Source: Anaerotruncus rubiinfantis
GTDB lineage: Bacteria > Bacillota > Clostridia > Oscillospirales > Ruminococcaceae
Direction: 5' to 3'
Assembly: GCF_900078395.1 (NCBI RefSeq)
Contig: NZ_FKLA01000008.1
Location: forward strand, 248,001 to 312,000
DNA: 64,000 nucleotides
Shown here: positions 17,153-25,463 of the stretch, piece after piece
Numbering within the stretch: the first letter of the stretch is position 1
Layout of the letters: each line of letters starts with the position of its first letter
Notes under the pieces: generated by a model
The model's input: the letters and a program-made list of their open reading frames with translations, nothing else
The model's database searches: none
Told to the model about the DNA's origin: nothing
Translations under genes and position numbers: made by a program

Positions 17153-19185
17153 ACCGGGCGTTCCATATCGGCGGGCTCATTTGGTTTTTCAGCGTGTTCC
17201 TTGTGCTGTCCACAGGCAGTGACCCGCTGATCCCAGCCATTGCCGGAGCCGCTTTGCTCGTCCTCTGCATCTTCATCGGGAAGCTGCCGCTGTGGGCTTA
17301 TGCCGCATCGACGGCTTTTTGTGCGTGTATGTGCGGCGTGATGCTCCACCATGCCGCGGCTGTCGCTCCGCAGGAACGGTATGACGGGACGGCACAGACG
17401 CTGCGCGGGACGGTGGTTGAATGCGAGGATTATGCCGCATCCGCTTCGGTGACCCTGCTGACCGCGCCGGACCTGCCGAAAGGGCTGTGCAATCTGCGGG
17501 TGCGGTTCTCGGTGCCGGGCGCACTTGATGTCAGGGTGGGCGATGTGGTAAAATGTACAGGAAACCTTTCCAGGACTTCTGACCGGCCCATGGCGTTGCT
17601 GGCGCAAAATCTGGCCTTTACAGGGTATCTTTCCGGAGGTTTTGAACGCCTGCCGGAATCCGACACGCGGTTTTGGGTATTGCTTTCCCGTTACCGGCAA
17701 AGGGTTTTTGAAAATCTTACCGGTCTTTTGCCCGGCATGGAGGGAAGCGTGCTCGGCGGGATGGTCGTCGGCAAAACCGAGCAGATCTCCCCGGAAATCC
17801 GCTACAGCTATTCCCGCACCGGCATTTCGCACCTGCTGGCGGTTTCCGGCCTGCACCTTGCGATCCTCGCGGGTCTGCTCGAAGCATTCCTGGCGGCGTT
17901 CGGCTGTTCGCGGCGGGCCCGCGGCCTGACGGTTCTGTTCTGTGTTCTGGCGTTCATGGGGCTCGCGGGATTTTCCCCGTCGGTCATGCGGGCGGGAATC
18001 ATGGTACTGCTTTGCAGGTGCGCCGGATTCTTCGGGCGCGATCCGGATTCGCTCAATTCCCTTGGGCTGGCCGTGATCCTGCTTCTGATCTGGAACCCGT
18101 ACGCTGTATTCAGCCTGAGTTTACAGCTCTCCTATTTCGCGACGATGGGTATCGCGGCATTTTTGCATCCGCTGACCGACTGGTGCTGCGGAAAAATGTT
18201 CCGCTGTCCGGCTTATCAGCTGGCGGAAGAAAGCCGCGTGAAGTTCGCCCTTTTGCAGGCGGTATGCACCACCCTCTCCGCCAGCCTGCTCACGCTGCCC
18301 ATCCTCTGTTGGAATTTCGGACAGGTTTCGATCGTATCCCCGGTTGTGAACCTTTTGATCCTCCCGCTTGCGCCGTTCGCGCTCGGATGTGGGCTCATCG
18401 CAGGATTTCTTGCGTCCTTTCCGCCGCTTTATCCACTTGCGCGGCTGCTTGGCCTGCCTGCCGGAATTGCGGTGCGGTGGATCAATCGCATTTCCGATAC
18501 CTGGGCAGCCCTGCCGTTTTCCGCGGTCCCGGTGCGGGACGGATACCTTGTCCTGTGGATGGCGGGCGCGCTGCTCTTAGGCATTCTGCTCTGGGCCGCC
18601 CGTTCCCCGAAGACGCTCAAACGATATGCCGCCGCGCTGATGGGCGTGGCGCTGCTTGCAGGCGCATGTTCGCACGCGGTGCTTTGGGGCGACGCGCTTG
18701 AAATCGCCGTGGATAAAAACGGAGATAGCATTGCGCTGGCCTACGGAAAACAGGCCGCTGTCATCGGCGCGCCGAAGAGCGTCTGGGCCGCGCGCAATTT
18801 GAAAACCTTCCTGCTGGATAGGGGCGTCAAACAGATCAGCCTCTTTGTCCTGCAAAAAGACGACGACCTCTATGGCAATCCGGCCAATCTGCTGATCGAG
18901 GCGTTCCCGGTTGAGACGGCCTGCGGGCTGGATGCCGTCTATGGTTTTGATGCAACGCTGTTTGGAGCGGTGCGGGTGCAAGCGGACGGGCAAAGCGCGC
19001 GGCATCTTTCGTTTGAAGCCGGTGGGCTGCGGTTTGTAAAAGCCTTTGAGCAGCAGCCGTTCGCGGCGGACGTGCTCATCAACGCGCGCAATGAAATCAT
19101 CTTGGCGCCTGGCGTGGAGCTTGCGGAGAACAGCCGGTATTTTAACAGCACAGTGATTACGGTCAAACGGACCGAAAGGAAATAA
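17149..19185 (+). CDS. comEC: ComEC/Rec2 family DNA-uptake channel protein with degenerate MBL domain
   Basis: A 678-residue membrane protein. Residues 1-220 correspond to the DUF4131/OB region; GVLGGMVVGKTEQISPEIRYSYSRTGISHLLAVSGLHLAI (in part, near 205-245) is the ComEC competence-domain hallmark, followed by about ten membrane segments. The C-terminal part aligns with the metallo-beta-lactamase domain, but the usual DVGQGDS reads DKNGDS and the metal site HxHxDH is replaced by Q569-K-D-D-D-L-Y. So the pore part looks intact while the nuclease-like domain lacks its metal ligands. Known ComEC proteins are about 100 residues longer. It lies in an operon with holA. Confidence 0.85.
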   Translation: MNRAFHIGGLIWFFSVFLVLSTGSDPLIPAIAGAALLVLCIFIGKLPLWAYAASTAFCACMCGVMLHHAAAVAPQERYDGTAQTLRGTVVECEDYAASASVTLLTAPDLPKGLCNLRVRFSVPGALDVRVGDVVKCTGNLSRTSDRPMALLAQNLAFTGYLSGGFERLPESDTRFWVLLSRYRQRVFENLTGLLPGMEGSVLGGMVVGKTEQISPEIRYSYSRTGISHLLAVSGLHLAILAGLLEAFLAAFGCSRRARGLTVLFCVLAFMGLAGFSPSVMRAGIMVLLCRCAGFFGRDPDSLNSLGLAVILLLIWNPYAVFSLSLQLSYFATMGIAAFLHPLTDWCCGKMFRCPAYQLAEESRVKFALLQAVCTTLSASLLTLPILCWNFGQVSIVSPVVNLLILPLAPFALGCGLIAGFLASFPPLYPLARLLGLPAGIAVRWINRISDTWAALPFSAVPVRDGYLVLWMAGALLLGILLWAARSPKTLKRYAAALMGVALLAGACSHAVLWGDALEIAVDKNGDSIALAYGKQAAVIGAPKSVWAARNLKTFLLDRGVKQISLFVLQKDDDLYGNPANLLIEAFPVETACGLDAVYGFDATLFGAVRVQADGQSARHLSFEAGGLRFVKAFEQQPFAADVLINARNEIILAPGVELAENSRYFNSTVITVKRTERK

Positions 19186-19189
19186 AACC

Positions 19190-20224
19190 ATGAAATATAC
19201 GGTGGAAAACGACTTTTCAAAGCATGTCAAGAGTGAAGAACTGCATCGGGTCTATCTGCTTTACGGCACCCAGCCGTACCTGATCTCGATGTATGAAAAG
19301 CTGCTGATCAAAAAAACGCTCAGCGGTGATTTTAACGATTTCAATTTTCATAAATTCGAAGGCGCAAACCTTGACCTGCAGGAATTTTATGACGCGGTCG
19401 AGTCACTGCCGTTCTTTTCCGGCAACCGCTGCGTCACCCTCGACGCGGATCCGGACAAGCTCGACGCGGGCCAGATGAAGGAGCTGTGTTCGGTGCTTGC
19501 CGATCCGCCGATGACCACCACAGTGATCGTGACGGTGAAAACGCCGCCCGCGAAAAAGGAAAAGCTCTCCGCGCTCATCAAAGCCTGCGACAAGGCGGGT
19601 GCGGTCATTGAACTGCAGGCGCGCCGTTTGGGCGACAACCTGCGCTTTTTGCGCGACCGCGCCCAGAAAAACGGCTGCGAGCTTTCAGGCGACTGCGCCT
19701 CTTACATGATTGAGCGCTGTGGGGACGACATGCAGCTGCTCCACACCGAGATGGAAAAGCTCTGCGCCTACACCGGTCCCCGCCCCATCACCAAAGCGGA
19801 CATTGACGCAGTGGTCACCACTGTGATGACCGCGCGGGTCTATGACCTTTCAAAGGCGATTTTCCGCGGGAATTTTAATGCCGCGATGGAATTGTGCGAC
19901 CAGCTGATCTACCTGCGTGAACCGGTTACAAAGGTGCTCGCGGCACTTTCGGGAGCGTTCGTCGATCTCTACCGCGGCTTTGCGGCGCGGCAGGCGGCTG
20001 TCCCGGCGGCGCGCGCCGCGGCTGAGCTCGGTTATGCAAAAAACCGGGAATTCGTCCTCAAGAACGCGATGAGTGACAGCGCGGACTACTCCGCGCCGCA
20101 GATCGGCAAAATGCTGGAAACGCTTGCCGACGCTGATTTTGCGCTCAAAAGCACCGGAACCGACGAACGGGTCGCACTTGAAGAAACGATCACCAAACTC
20201 TTCCTTCTGACGGGGAAACGCTGA
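19190..20224 (+). CDS. holA: DNA polymerase III subunit delta
   Basis: A 344-residue clamp-loader subunit. Typical features are LHRVYLLYGTQPYLISMYEKLL at the N-terminus, the hydrophobic core FFSGNRCVTLD, KLCAYTGPRPITKADIDAVV in the middle, and a C-terminal domain with LREPVTKVLAALSGAFVDLYR. The order comEC-holA is very common in Gram-positive bacteria and supports the call. The last base of its stop overlaps the next start. Confidence 0.93.
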   Translation: MKYTVENDFSKHVKSEELHRVYLLYGTQPYLISMYEKLLIKKTLSGDFNDFNFHKFEGANLDLQEFYDAVESLPFFSGNRCVTLDADPDKLDAGQMKELCSVLADPPMTTTVIVTVKTPPAKKEKLSALIKACDKAGAVIELQARRLGDNLRFLRDRAQKNGCELSGDCASYMIERCGDDMQLLHTEMEKLCAYTGPRPITKADIDAVVTTVMTARVYDLSKAIFRGNFNAAMELCDQLIYLREPVTKVLAALSGAFVDLYRGFAARQAAVPAARAAAELGYAKNREFVLKNAMSDSADYSAPQIGKMLETLADADFALKSTGTDERVALEETITKLFLLTGKR

Positions 20225-20811
20225 TGCTGAAGATAAAACAGGTGATTGTTGTGGAAGGCCGCTACGACAAAGCGAAGCTTTCCTCGCTTGTGGACGCCGA
20301 GATCCTTACCACCGGCGGTTTCGACATCTTCCGCGATAAAGAAAAACTTGGCCTGCTGCGCAGGCTCGCTGAGAAACACGGACTTATCATCCTGACCGAT
20401 TCGGATGCGGCGGGGTTTCGCATCCGTGCGCATATCGCGGGTGCGGTTGATCCCGATAAGATTACCCACGTCTACATCCCCGACCTTTTCGGCAAGGAGA
20501 GCCGCAAACGCCGTCCGGGCGCGGAAGGCAAGCTGGGGGTCGAAGGAATCCCGGCCGAAACGCTGCTTGCGGCCTTCCGGCGCGCGGGTGTTGCGGTGGA
20601 GGCCTCGGAAAATCCGGGGAGCGGCCGCAAAATTACCACGGCCGACTTTGCTGCGTGGGGGCTTTCGGGCGGCGACGGGAGCGCTGAACGCCGCAGGGAG
20701 CTTCTGGGAAAGCTGGGACTTCCATCCCGCATGAGTTCCAAAGCGATGCTTGGTGTGGTCAATTCTCTTTATACGTATGAGGAATTTGCGGCCCTTTTGG
20801 AAGCAAAATAA
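20224..20811 (+). CDS. rnmV: Ribonuclease M5-like TOPRIM protein (DUF4093)
   Basis: A 195-residue protein with an N-terminal TOPRIM domain: VVEGRYDKAKLSSLVDA gives the catalytic glutamate, and LTDSDAAGFRIR the DxD motif. RPGAEGKLGVEGIP follows, as in ribonuclease M5, which matures 5S rRNA in Firmicutes. The C-terminal third corresponds to DUF4093. It overlaps holA by one base. The exact RNA substrate in this organism is inferred. Confidence 0.82.
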   Translation: MLKIKQVIVVEGRYDKAKLSSLVDAEILTTGGFDIFRDKEKLGLLRRLAEKHGLIILTDSDAAGFRIRAHIAGAVDPDKITHVYIPDLFGKESRKRRPGAEGKLGVEGIPAETLLAAFRRAGVAVEASENPGSGRKITTADFAAWGLSGGDGSAERRRELLGKLGLPSRMSSKAMLGVVNSLYTYEEFAALLEAK

Positions 20812-20832
20812 ACCGGGAAAGGAGGGGAGCGC

Positions 20833-22164
20833 ATGGAGATCACCAGCCTGACGTTTCTCTATCTGTTTCTCCCGCTGTCGATCCTCCTGTGCGGGCTGAT
20901 CCCCGCGCGTTTTCGCACGGTGTTCCTGTTGCTGCTTTCCGGGCTTTTGTATTACTGGCATGAAGGCGGCTTGATCCTTCTTCCGCTTTCGGTTGTCCTG
21001 TTCGATTACCTGATGGTGCGGCTCATCGAGCGCAGCGCGGGTTTCCCCGGGCTGCGCAAGGCGTTTATGATCTGTGCGGTGCTCAAAAGCGTGGGGCTGA
21101 TCGCTTTTTATGGAGTGCGTTTTTCGGTTTATGGCATGGCCGCTCCGCTGGGGCTCGGCGTATTCTGCCTGACCAGTGCCGGATATGTGATCGACTGCTA
21201 TCACGGTTACGCGCCGGCAGAGCATAACCCGATCCATTTTGCAATGATGACAGTCTTTTTCCCGAAGCTTTACGCCGGTCCGCTCACTTATTTTAACCGG
21301 ATGCATTTCCAGCTGCGCAATCCACAGATGACTCTGCAGAAGGTTGGGGAAGGCGGACGGATCCTCATCCAGGGGCTTGCGAAAAAAGTGCTGCTTGGGG
21401 ACGCGGCATTCCGGCTGTTTGGGCAGGTGCGGGAAATTCCGCTTTCGGAAGCGACGGTGCTCGTCGCCTGGACGATGGTGATCACGATGGCGTTTGCCGT
21501 TTATTTTATTCTTTCGGGTTACTGCGATATGGCAAGGGGGATTGCGCTCCTTTTCGGCATCGAGCTGCCGGACAATTTTCTCTATCCCTACCGGGCTACC
21601 AGTATCAACGATTTCTTTTCCCGTTTCAATGTGACGGTTAACCGGTTCATTCGCCGGTATATCTACATTAATCTCGGCGCCGCGCAGGGAAGCATGGCGT
21701 CGGGCGTGTTCAATATCCTGCTGGTTACCATTCTGATGGGGCTGTGGTTTGGCATCAACCTCAATATGATGATGTGGGGGATCTATTTTGCGGCGTTCGT
21801 CATTTTTGAACGGTATTTCCTGCGTAAATATATGGAGGCCATTCCCACCCTGTTCTGTTGGGTTTACAGTATGGCGGTGATTCTGGTTTCTTTTACATTT
21901 TTTATGTGTGGTTCACTTGGCGAGTCGTTCACCTGCCTGAAGCTGCTTTTTGGAATCGGCGCGCCGGTTGCCGGGGAAAATACCCGTGTACTTTACCTGC
22001 TGGCCTCAAACTGGCTGGTGCTGGTGCTATGCGTCATCTGTTCACTGGGACTTGTCGGGATGGTAAAAAAGATGGTTGACCGGGTGCTTCCGCGCACAAG
22101 CGCAGTATTATCAGCAGTGTTCAGCGCGGCGCTCCTGTTGGCGGCAACCGCGTTTTTGCTGTAA
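20833..22164 (+). CDS. MBOAT family protein lacking both conserved histidines
   Basis: A 443-residue protein with about ten to eleven membrane segments and the layout of AlgI/DltB-like membrane-bound O-acyltransferases. It has FPKLYAGPLTYFNRM, SGYCDMARGIALLFGI, LPDNFLYPYRATSINDFF and a C-terminal LWFGINLNMMMWGIYFA. In active family members the segment after the FW motif reads RRWHISL and the later one LWHGA; here they are SRFNVTV (N266) and LWFGI (F306). Both histidines needed for acyl transfer are absent, while the frame is intact. The following gene encodes a DHHW-like partner. It may be a non-catalytic transporter or scaffold. Confidence 0.8.
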   Translation: MEITSLTFLYLFLPLSILLCGLIPARFRTVFLLLLSGLLYYWHEGGLILLPLSVVLFDYLMVRLIERSAGFPGLRKAFMICAVLKSVGLIAFYGVRFSVYGMAAPLGLGVFCLTSAGYVIDCYHGYAPAEHNPIHFAMMTVFFPKLYAGPLTYFNRMHFQLRNPQMTLQKVGEGGRILIQGLAKKVLLGDAAFRLFGQVREIPLSEATVLVAWTMVITMAFAVYFILSGYCDMARGIALLFGIELPDNFLYPYRATSINDFFSRFNVTVNRFIRRYIYINLGAAQGSMASGVFNILLVTILMGLWFGINLNMMMWGIYFAAFVIFERYFLRKYMEAIPTLFCWVYSMAVILVSFTFFMCGSLGESFTCLKLLFGIGAPVAGENTRVLYLLASNWLVLVLCVICSLGLVGMVKKMVDRVLPRTSAVLSAVFSAALLLAATAFLL

Positions 22165-22215
22165 ATCCGGATAGATTTTGAATTTGGCGCCGCCGCGCGG
22201 AAAGGGGAATGCCCA

Positions 22216-23343
22216 ATGGGAAAACGGTTCGCGGGAATTTTGTTCCTGGCGGTTTTGTTTGCCATCCCGGTGCTGCTGATTGCGGCTGGCGGGCTGCGCG
22301 GTTTTTCGCTGGATGAAAAAACGCCCGGCCGCCCGCCGCTTGAGAAGCTGGAGCAGACGGTTGCGCAGAATTTCCCGGCTGCGGATTTTTTCCGCAGGCT
22401 GCAGGTGTCGCTCAGTTATATGGGCGGCAACAAAGAGCAGAACGGGGTGTTCATTTCGCAGGATTCGCTGATGCTTGATGTGCAGCCAAAGGACGAACAG
22501 GCGGAGAATGCCAATACGCTGATGATGCTTGATTTCGCAGAGGATTACCAGCGGGCGAGTTATGTCATGCTGATCCCGACCGCCTGCGCTGTCCAGCAGA
22601 GTAAGGTCCCATATCCCGAGGTTGCGCAGCTTTATGACCAGAAGGCGCTGATTGATGATGTCTATCGCAGGGTATCCGGACATGTCAACGCGATCGGCGT
22701 CTATCCGATCCTTTTCAGCCATCAGGATGAATACATCTACTACCGTACCGACAACACCCTGACCGGGCTGGGCGGCTATTATCTTTACACCGTTGCGGCG
22801 CGCACACTTGGCCTCAAGGTACGAGAAATCGACCAATTTGACGTAAAGCACATCGATTATAACTATTATGGCGATCTGTACCGCCTTTCCCCGTATCGGG
22901 AAGTGAAAGCCGACCGTGTATCCGAGTATGTCTTTTCAAAGTTTCAGAGAAACTATACGGTTACGCATTATGATCAGAACGGCGTGCGCCGGTATTTCAC
23001 ACTGTATCCGGAATTCCGCAGGGAGCTCGGCGGCACGATGGACGTCCTGCTCGGGGGGATGTCCCCGGTGATGGATATCACCATCAACTCAAAGAATGTG
23101 CAGTATAACCAGCTTTTGATTTTTACCGACCGTTCGGTACAAAGCTATCTGCCGTTCCTGCTCATCCATTACGGGCGGGTCACGGTGGTGGATACTTCCC
23201 AAGTCACGCCGGCGATGCTCAGCACAATCGATGTCTCCCAGTATACACAGGTGCTGTTTTCCTATATGGTGGACACATTTATTGGTTCGGATGAGCTGAC
23301 AAAGCTGTATAAACTGCCCGCGCTGACCAAAGAAGATGGCTGA
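22216..23343 (+). CDS. DHHW-family-like secreted protein with altered motif
   Basis: A 375-residue protein with one N-terminal membrane anchor (ILFLAVLFAIPVLLIAAG) and an extracellular domain. It resembles the DHHW/AlgX/AlgJ-like SGNH partner proteins that work with MBOAT acyltransferases: DFFRRLQVSLSYMGG, then the region normally reading RTDHHWT, here YYRTDNTLTGLGGYYLY (D179-N-T-L). The two histidines and the tryptophan of the signature are gone, as are the histidines of the neighbouring MBOAT. The gene follows the MBOAT gene by 51 bases with AAAGGGG before the ATG. No stop or frameshift is present. Confidence 0.75.
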   Translation: MGKRFAGILFLAVLFAIPVLLIAAGGLRGFSLDEKTPGRPPLEKLEQTVAQNFPAADFFRRLQVSLSYMGGNKEQNGVFISQDSLMLDVQPKDEQAENANTLMMLDFAEDYQRASYVMLIPTACAVQQSKVPYPEVAQLYDQKALIDDVYRRVSGHVNAIGVYPILFSHQDEYIYYRTDNTLTGLGGYYLYTVAARTLGLKVREIDQFDVKHIDYNYYGDLYRLSPYREVKADRVSEYVFSKFQRNYTVTHYDQNGVRRYFTLYPEFRRELGGTMDVLLGGMSPVMDITINSKNVQYNQLLIFTDRSVQSYLPFLLIHYGRVTVVDTSQVTPAMLSTIDVSQYTQVLFSYMVDTFIGSDELTKLYKLPALTKEDG

Positions 23344-23347
23344 ATAC

Positions 23348-23376
23348 TTGACGAATCGCCCCGAATGGGGTATGAT
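23348..23376 (+). promoter_or_regulatory. Promoter of tRNA-Leu
   Basis: TTGACG (23348-23353), 17 bp, TATGAT (23371-23376), ending about 27 bases before the mature 5' end of the tRNA. Confidence 0.7.
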
Positions 23377-23402
23377 AATATCTGCGCTTTTGCGCAGAAG
23401 AT

Positions 23403-23489
23403 GCCGCTATGGCGGAACTGGCAGACGCAAGGGACTTAAAATCCCTCGGTAGCAATACCGTACCGGTTCGATCCCGGTTAGCGGCACCA
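23403..23489 (+). tRNA. tRNA-Leu (anticodon UAA), CCA encoded
   Basis: A seven-bp acceptor stem GCCGCTA/TAGCGGC, D-arm with the GGC...CAGACGC pattern, anticodon stem AGGGA/TCCCT with loop CTTAAAA giving anticodon TAA (23437-23439), a long variable arm typical of class II tRNAs, the T-arm GGTTCGATCC, and an encoded CCA (23487-23489). It reads UUA and, by wobble, UUG codons. Confidence 0.96.
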
Positions 23490-23490
23490 A

Positions 23491-23531
23491 AAAAGAACCA
23501 CTGGGAATGGCTTTCCCGGTGGTTCTTTTTT
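23491..23531 (+). terminator. Terminator after tRNA-Leu
   Basis: AGAACCACTGGGA pairs with TCCCGGTGGTTCT (one G-U pair), followed by six T. Confidence 0.85.
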
Positions 23532-23558
23532 GCAGAAAAACTCCGAAAGAACTCCTTG

Positions 23559-23590
23559 AAAAGGGCTCCCTTCCTTAAGAGAGGGAGCCC
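23559..23590 (-). terminator. Terminator of the PH-domain gene (minus strand)
   Basis: The stem GGGCTCCCT/AGGGAGCCC (23563-23571, 23582-23590), with TTTT on the minus-strand 3' side, lies 20 bases after the stop of the gene at 23610-24086. Confidence 0.7.
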
Positions 23591-23609
23591 CTGGTATTCT
23601 TGAAGATTT

Positions 23610-24086
23610 TTACTTTTTCTTGCCTATGCCATTTAAGATGGTACCTTTAACGCCCTGCTCAAGTACACCCTTGATAGTTCCTCTTGTATCTAAGCCCAAA
23701 GTATCATCAACCATGGTGAAAGCATCTTTGATTTTATTAGAGCTTCGTTTTGCAAGTGTAGTCCCTGTTACTGTGTCGACGATCTTTCCGGCAAATTTTC
23801 TGGCTTCAAGCATACCAGAAAATACAATTATGAGGTTCTTTTCTACTGTCTGGATTTCAACTTCAGAGCCCTTTTGCTTAATCTGAGCGGCATCGTTATA
23901 GAGCTTGACGCTTTCGAGCAGGATTATATCAACTAGTTCGCGCTCTTTCTTGAACAGTCCCTTCTCCTTCTCAAAGACCACTTTCTTTGAAGTCAATGTC
24001 ATCAGCAAATTGCCCTTGTACGCTTTGCAAGTGACTGCACCTTCATACAGGACAACTTCTTCTGGCTGTAATTCATAGCTTGCCAT
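23610..24086 (-). CDS. Bacterial PH-domain / YokE-like protein
   Basis: A 158-residue soluble protein: MASYELQPEEVVLYEGAVTC, then LLMTLTSKKVVFEKEKGLFKKERELVDIILLESVKLY and IVFSGMLEARKFAGKIVDTV. The strand-rich first 110 residues ending in one helix fit the bacterial pleckstrin-homology/GRAM-like fold. The C-terminus is glycine- and threonine-rich. GGGAGG lies six to seven bases before the ATG. It is AT-richer than its neighbours and lies in a low-GC islet beside the tRNA. Function unknown. Confidence 0.7.
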   Translation of the reverse strand: MASYELQPEEVVLYEGAVTCKAYKGNLLMTLTSKKVVFEKEKGLFKKERELVDIILLESVKLYNDAAQIKQKGSEVEIQTVEKNLIIVFSGMLEARKFAGKIVDTVTGTTLAKRSSNKIKDAFTMVDDTLGLDTRGTIKGVLEQGVKGTILNGIGKKK

Positions 24087-24212
24087 AGTATCCTCCCAAT
24101 GTATGTATTAAGCATAAGAGCAATTGTAATTTTCGCGAGTGTTATTTATGCGGATAGTATATCAGTTTTGTCCAAAATTTGCAAGGCATAGCAAAAAAGC
24201 GTCCATTTCCGG

Positions 24213-24377
24213 GTGCCTTTGGGTATTTATTCAATATATCTATTCGCTATCGCGCTTGCCTCGAAATACCGGCGAGATGAACGGCTGCCGCTCCCTATTA
24301 ACGACTTGTTGCAAGATCCGGAGCAACTGATTGAAAGGGTAAAATATGAAGATGGTAAGCAGGACAAAATAAGATAA
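24213..24377 (+). pseudogene. Possible gene remnant in an AT-rich gap
   Basis: A 54-codon frame beginning at GTG: a hydrophobic start (LGIYSIYLFAIALA), then a charged segment SKYRRDERLPLPINDLL and ERVKYEDGKQDKIR. It has protein-like composition but no ribosome binding site, and the preceding bases carry no in-frame start region. It probably represents the end of a decayed membrane-protein gene. The family is not recognised. The rest of 24087-24480 shows nothing that can be supported. Confidence 0.25.
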
Positions 24378-24484
24378 TAAGATTAATATGAAAAAAGATA
24401 CCCTTGGGAATTTTCAGAACTGGTTGAGGAGAAAAATGCTTGCAAAGATTCTAAAAGCAACAATTTAAAACTTGAAAACGAATA

Positions 24485-24512
24485 AAAAAACCGCTCCGCA
24501 GGGCGGTTTTTT
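24485..24512. terminator. Terminator hairpin in the islet
   Basis: AAAAAACCGC/GCGGTTTTTT (24485-24494, 24503-24512) with an eight-base loop; it has A- and T-runs on both sides and can act in both directions. Confidence 0.75.
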
Positions 24513-24558
24513 CGTATATGCATAGTGCTGGCGGGAGGTTTGCGATAAAATGTTAATC

Positions 24559-24832
24559 AGGCGGCCCGCAGAAAGGAATAAAATTATGCTGTCCATGACA
24601 ATAGGAGTGAACGTCAAAAAGTACCGAGAGCAAAAAGGATTGTCCCAGGAAAAACTGGCGTATAAATCGAATCTATCCGTAGCCACAATCAGTAAGATCG
24701 AGCGGGGGTTGACAAATCCAACAGCAGATGTGATTGAAAGTATAGCGCGGGCCTTAGATGTACCTGTATTATGGCTTGTTGCATAGTTTTATGAGTTGTA
24801 AGCGCGGAGTAAACCACGATTGCGGGCCGCCT
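24559..24832. repeat. 12-bp perfect inverted repeat flanking a small XRE gene
   Basis: AGGCGGCCCGCA (24559-24570) and TGCGGGCCGCCT (24821-24832) are exact reverse complements. Similarity extends weakly outward (TTAATC against AATT). They enclose only the small XRE gene at 24586-24786 and are far GC-richer than the sequence around them. Confidence 0.6.
24586..24786 (+). CDS. Small XRE-family helix-turn-helix regulator
   Basis: A 66-residue protein made only of a Cro/C1-type DNA-binding domain: IGVNVKKYREQKGLSQEKLA, then the recognition helix region YKSNLSVATISKIERGLTNPTADVIESIARAL, ending VPVLWLV. The ATG at 24586 is chosen because AAAGGA lies about nine bases upstream. It lies between 12-bp inverted repeats in an AT-rich islet with a second XRE gene downstream. 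Its targets are unknown. Confidence 0.8.
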   Translation: MLSMTIGVNVKKYREQKGLSQEKLAYKSNLSVATISKIERGLTNPTADVIESIARALDVPVLWLVA

Positions 24833-24951
24833 AATTCGGCCTTTTGACGGGACATATCGTAAATGTGAAGCTGAGAACATAATTCCGTTTTAATATGTGG
24901 CGGAGCTTTTAACCTTTCGTTCATGTATCATAGTACGAGTAGTAAGAGACT

Positions 24952-24965
24952 TGTACATATGTACA
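24952..24965. promoter_or_regulatory. 14-bp palindrome upstream of an XRE gene
   Basis: TGTACATATGTACA is a perfect palindrome, about 50 bases before the XRE start at 25015 and overlapping a possible -35 (TTGTAC). It could be the operator of one of the two neighbouring XRE proteins. Confidence 0.4.
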
Positions 24966-25014
24966 TGGTCTGTCAAAAAGAATTGGTATATTATGGGGGA
25001 AAAGGAGGGGGAAT

Positions 25015-25371
25015 ATGCCAGATAGGAACATTGTTGGACGAAATATCAAATATTATCGGGACAAAATAAATATGGTTCAAGAAGAGCTGGCATATCAAGC
25101 GGATATAACCACGTCTTATCTGAGTAGAGTTGAAAACGGAAAACAAAAATTGTCGTTTGATATCGCCTGCCGGATCGCACAAGCTTTATGTATTTCTACA
25201 GACCAGCTCTATGAGGAGAAGCATGATCAAGCCCACAAGGAAAATTCTCCGCTCGGAATTAGAATGCAGCAGATTGAAAAACAGCTTGAACAAATGCCAG
25301 TCAGAAAGCAAATGAAGGCGCTGGGATTGATCTCCTATATTGCATCATCAAGATTTGACGATGAGGGATAG
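25015..25371 (+). CDS. XRE-family transcriptional regulator
   Basis: A 118-residue protein with an N-terminal HTH: IVGRNIKYYRDKINMVQEELAYQADITTSYLSRVENGKQKLSFDIACRIAQAL, continued by a helical tail that may dimerise (IRMQQIEKQLEQMPVRKQMKALGLISYI). AAAGGAGG precedes the ATG. The tail pattern is common among small Clostridia regulators that act on adjacent mobile or accessory genes. A 14-bp palindrome lies upstream. Confidence 0.85.
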   Translation: MPDRNIVGRNIKYYRDKINMVQEELAYQADITTSYLSRVENGKQKLSFDIACRIAQALCISTDQLYEEKHDQAHKENSPLGIRMQQIEKQLEQMPVRKQMKALGLISYIASSRFDDEG

Positions 25372-25421
25372 CTGTTTTATGGGCGGAACAAATACGTCTC
25401 CTGATACCGCCTATAAATCAT

Positions 25422-25453
25422 AAACCGTCAACCTTTACCGGTTGGCGGTTTTT
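25422..25453 (+). terminator. Terminator after the XRE gene
   Basis: AAACCGTCAACC (25422-25433) pairs with GGTTGGCGGTTT (25440-25451) through one T-G pair, followed by T-residues. Confidence 0.75.
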
Positions 25454-25463
25454 CATTTGAAAC

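Noticed and set aside
20224..20811. Reading the TOPRIM protein as a primase (DnaG) fragment
   Set aside because: The order of motifs and the RPGAEGKLGVEG segment fit ribonuclease M5, and there are no zinc-binding or helicase-binding domains.
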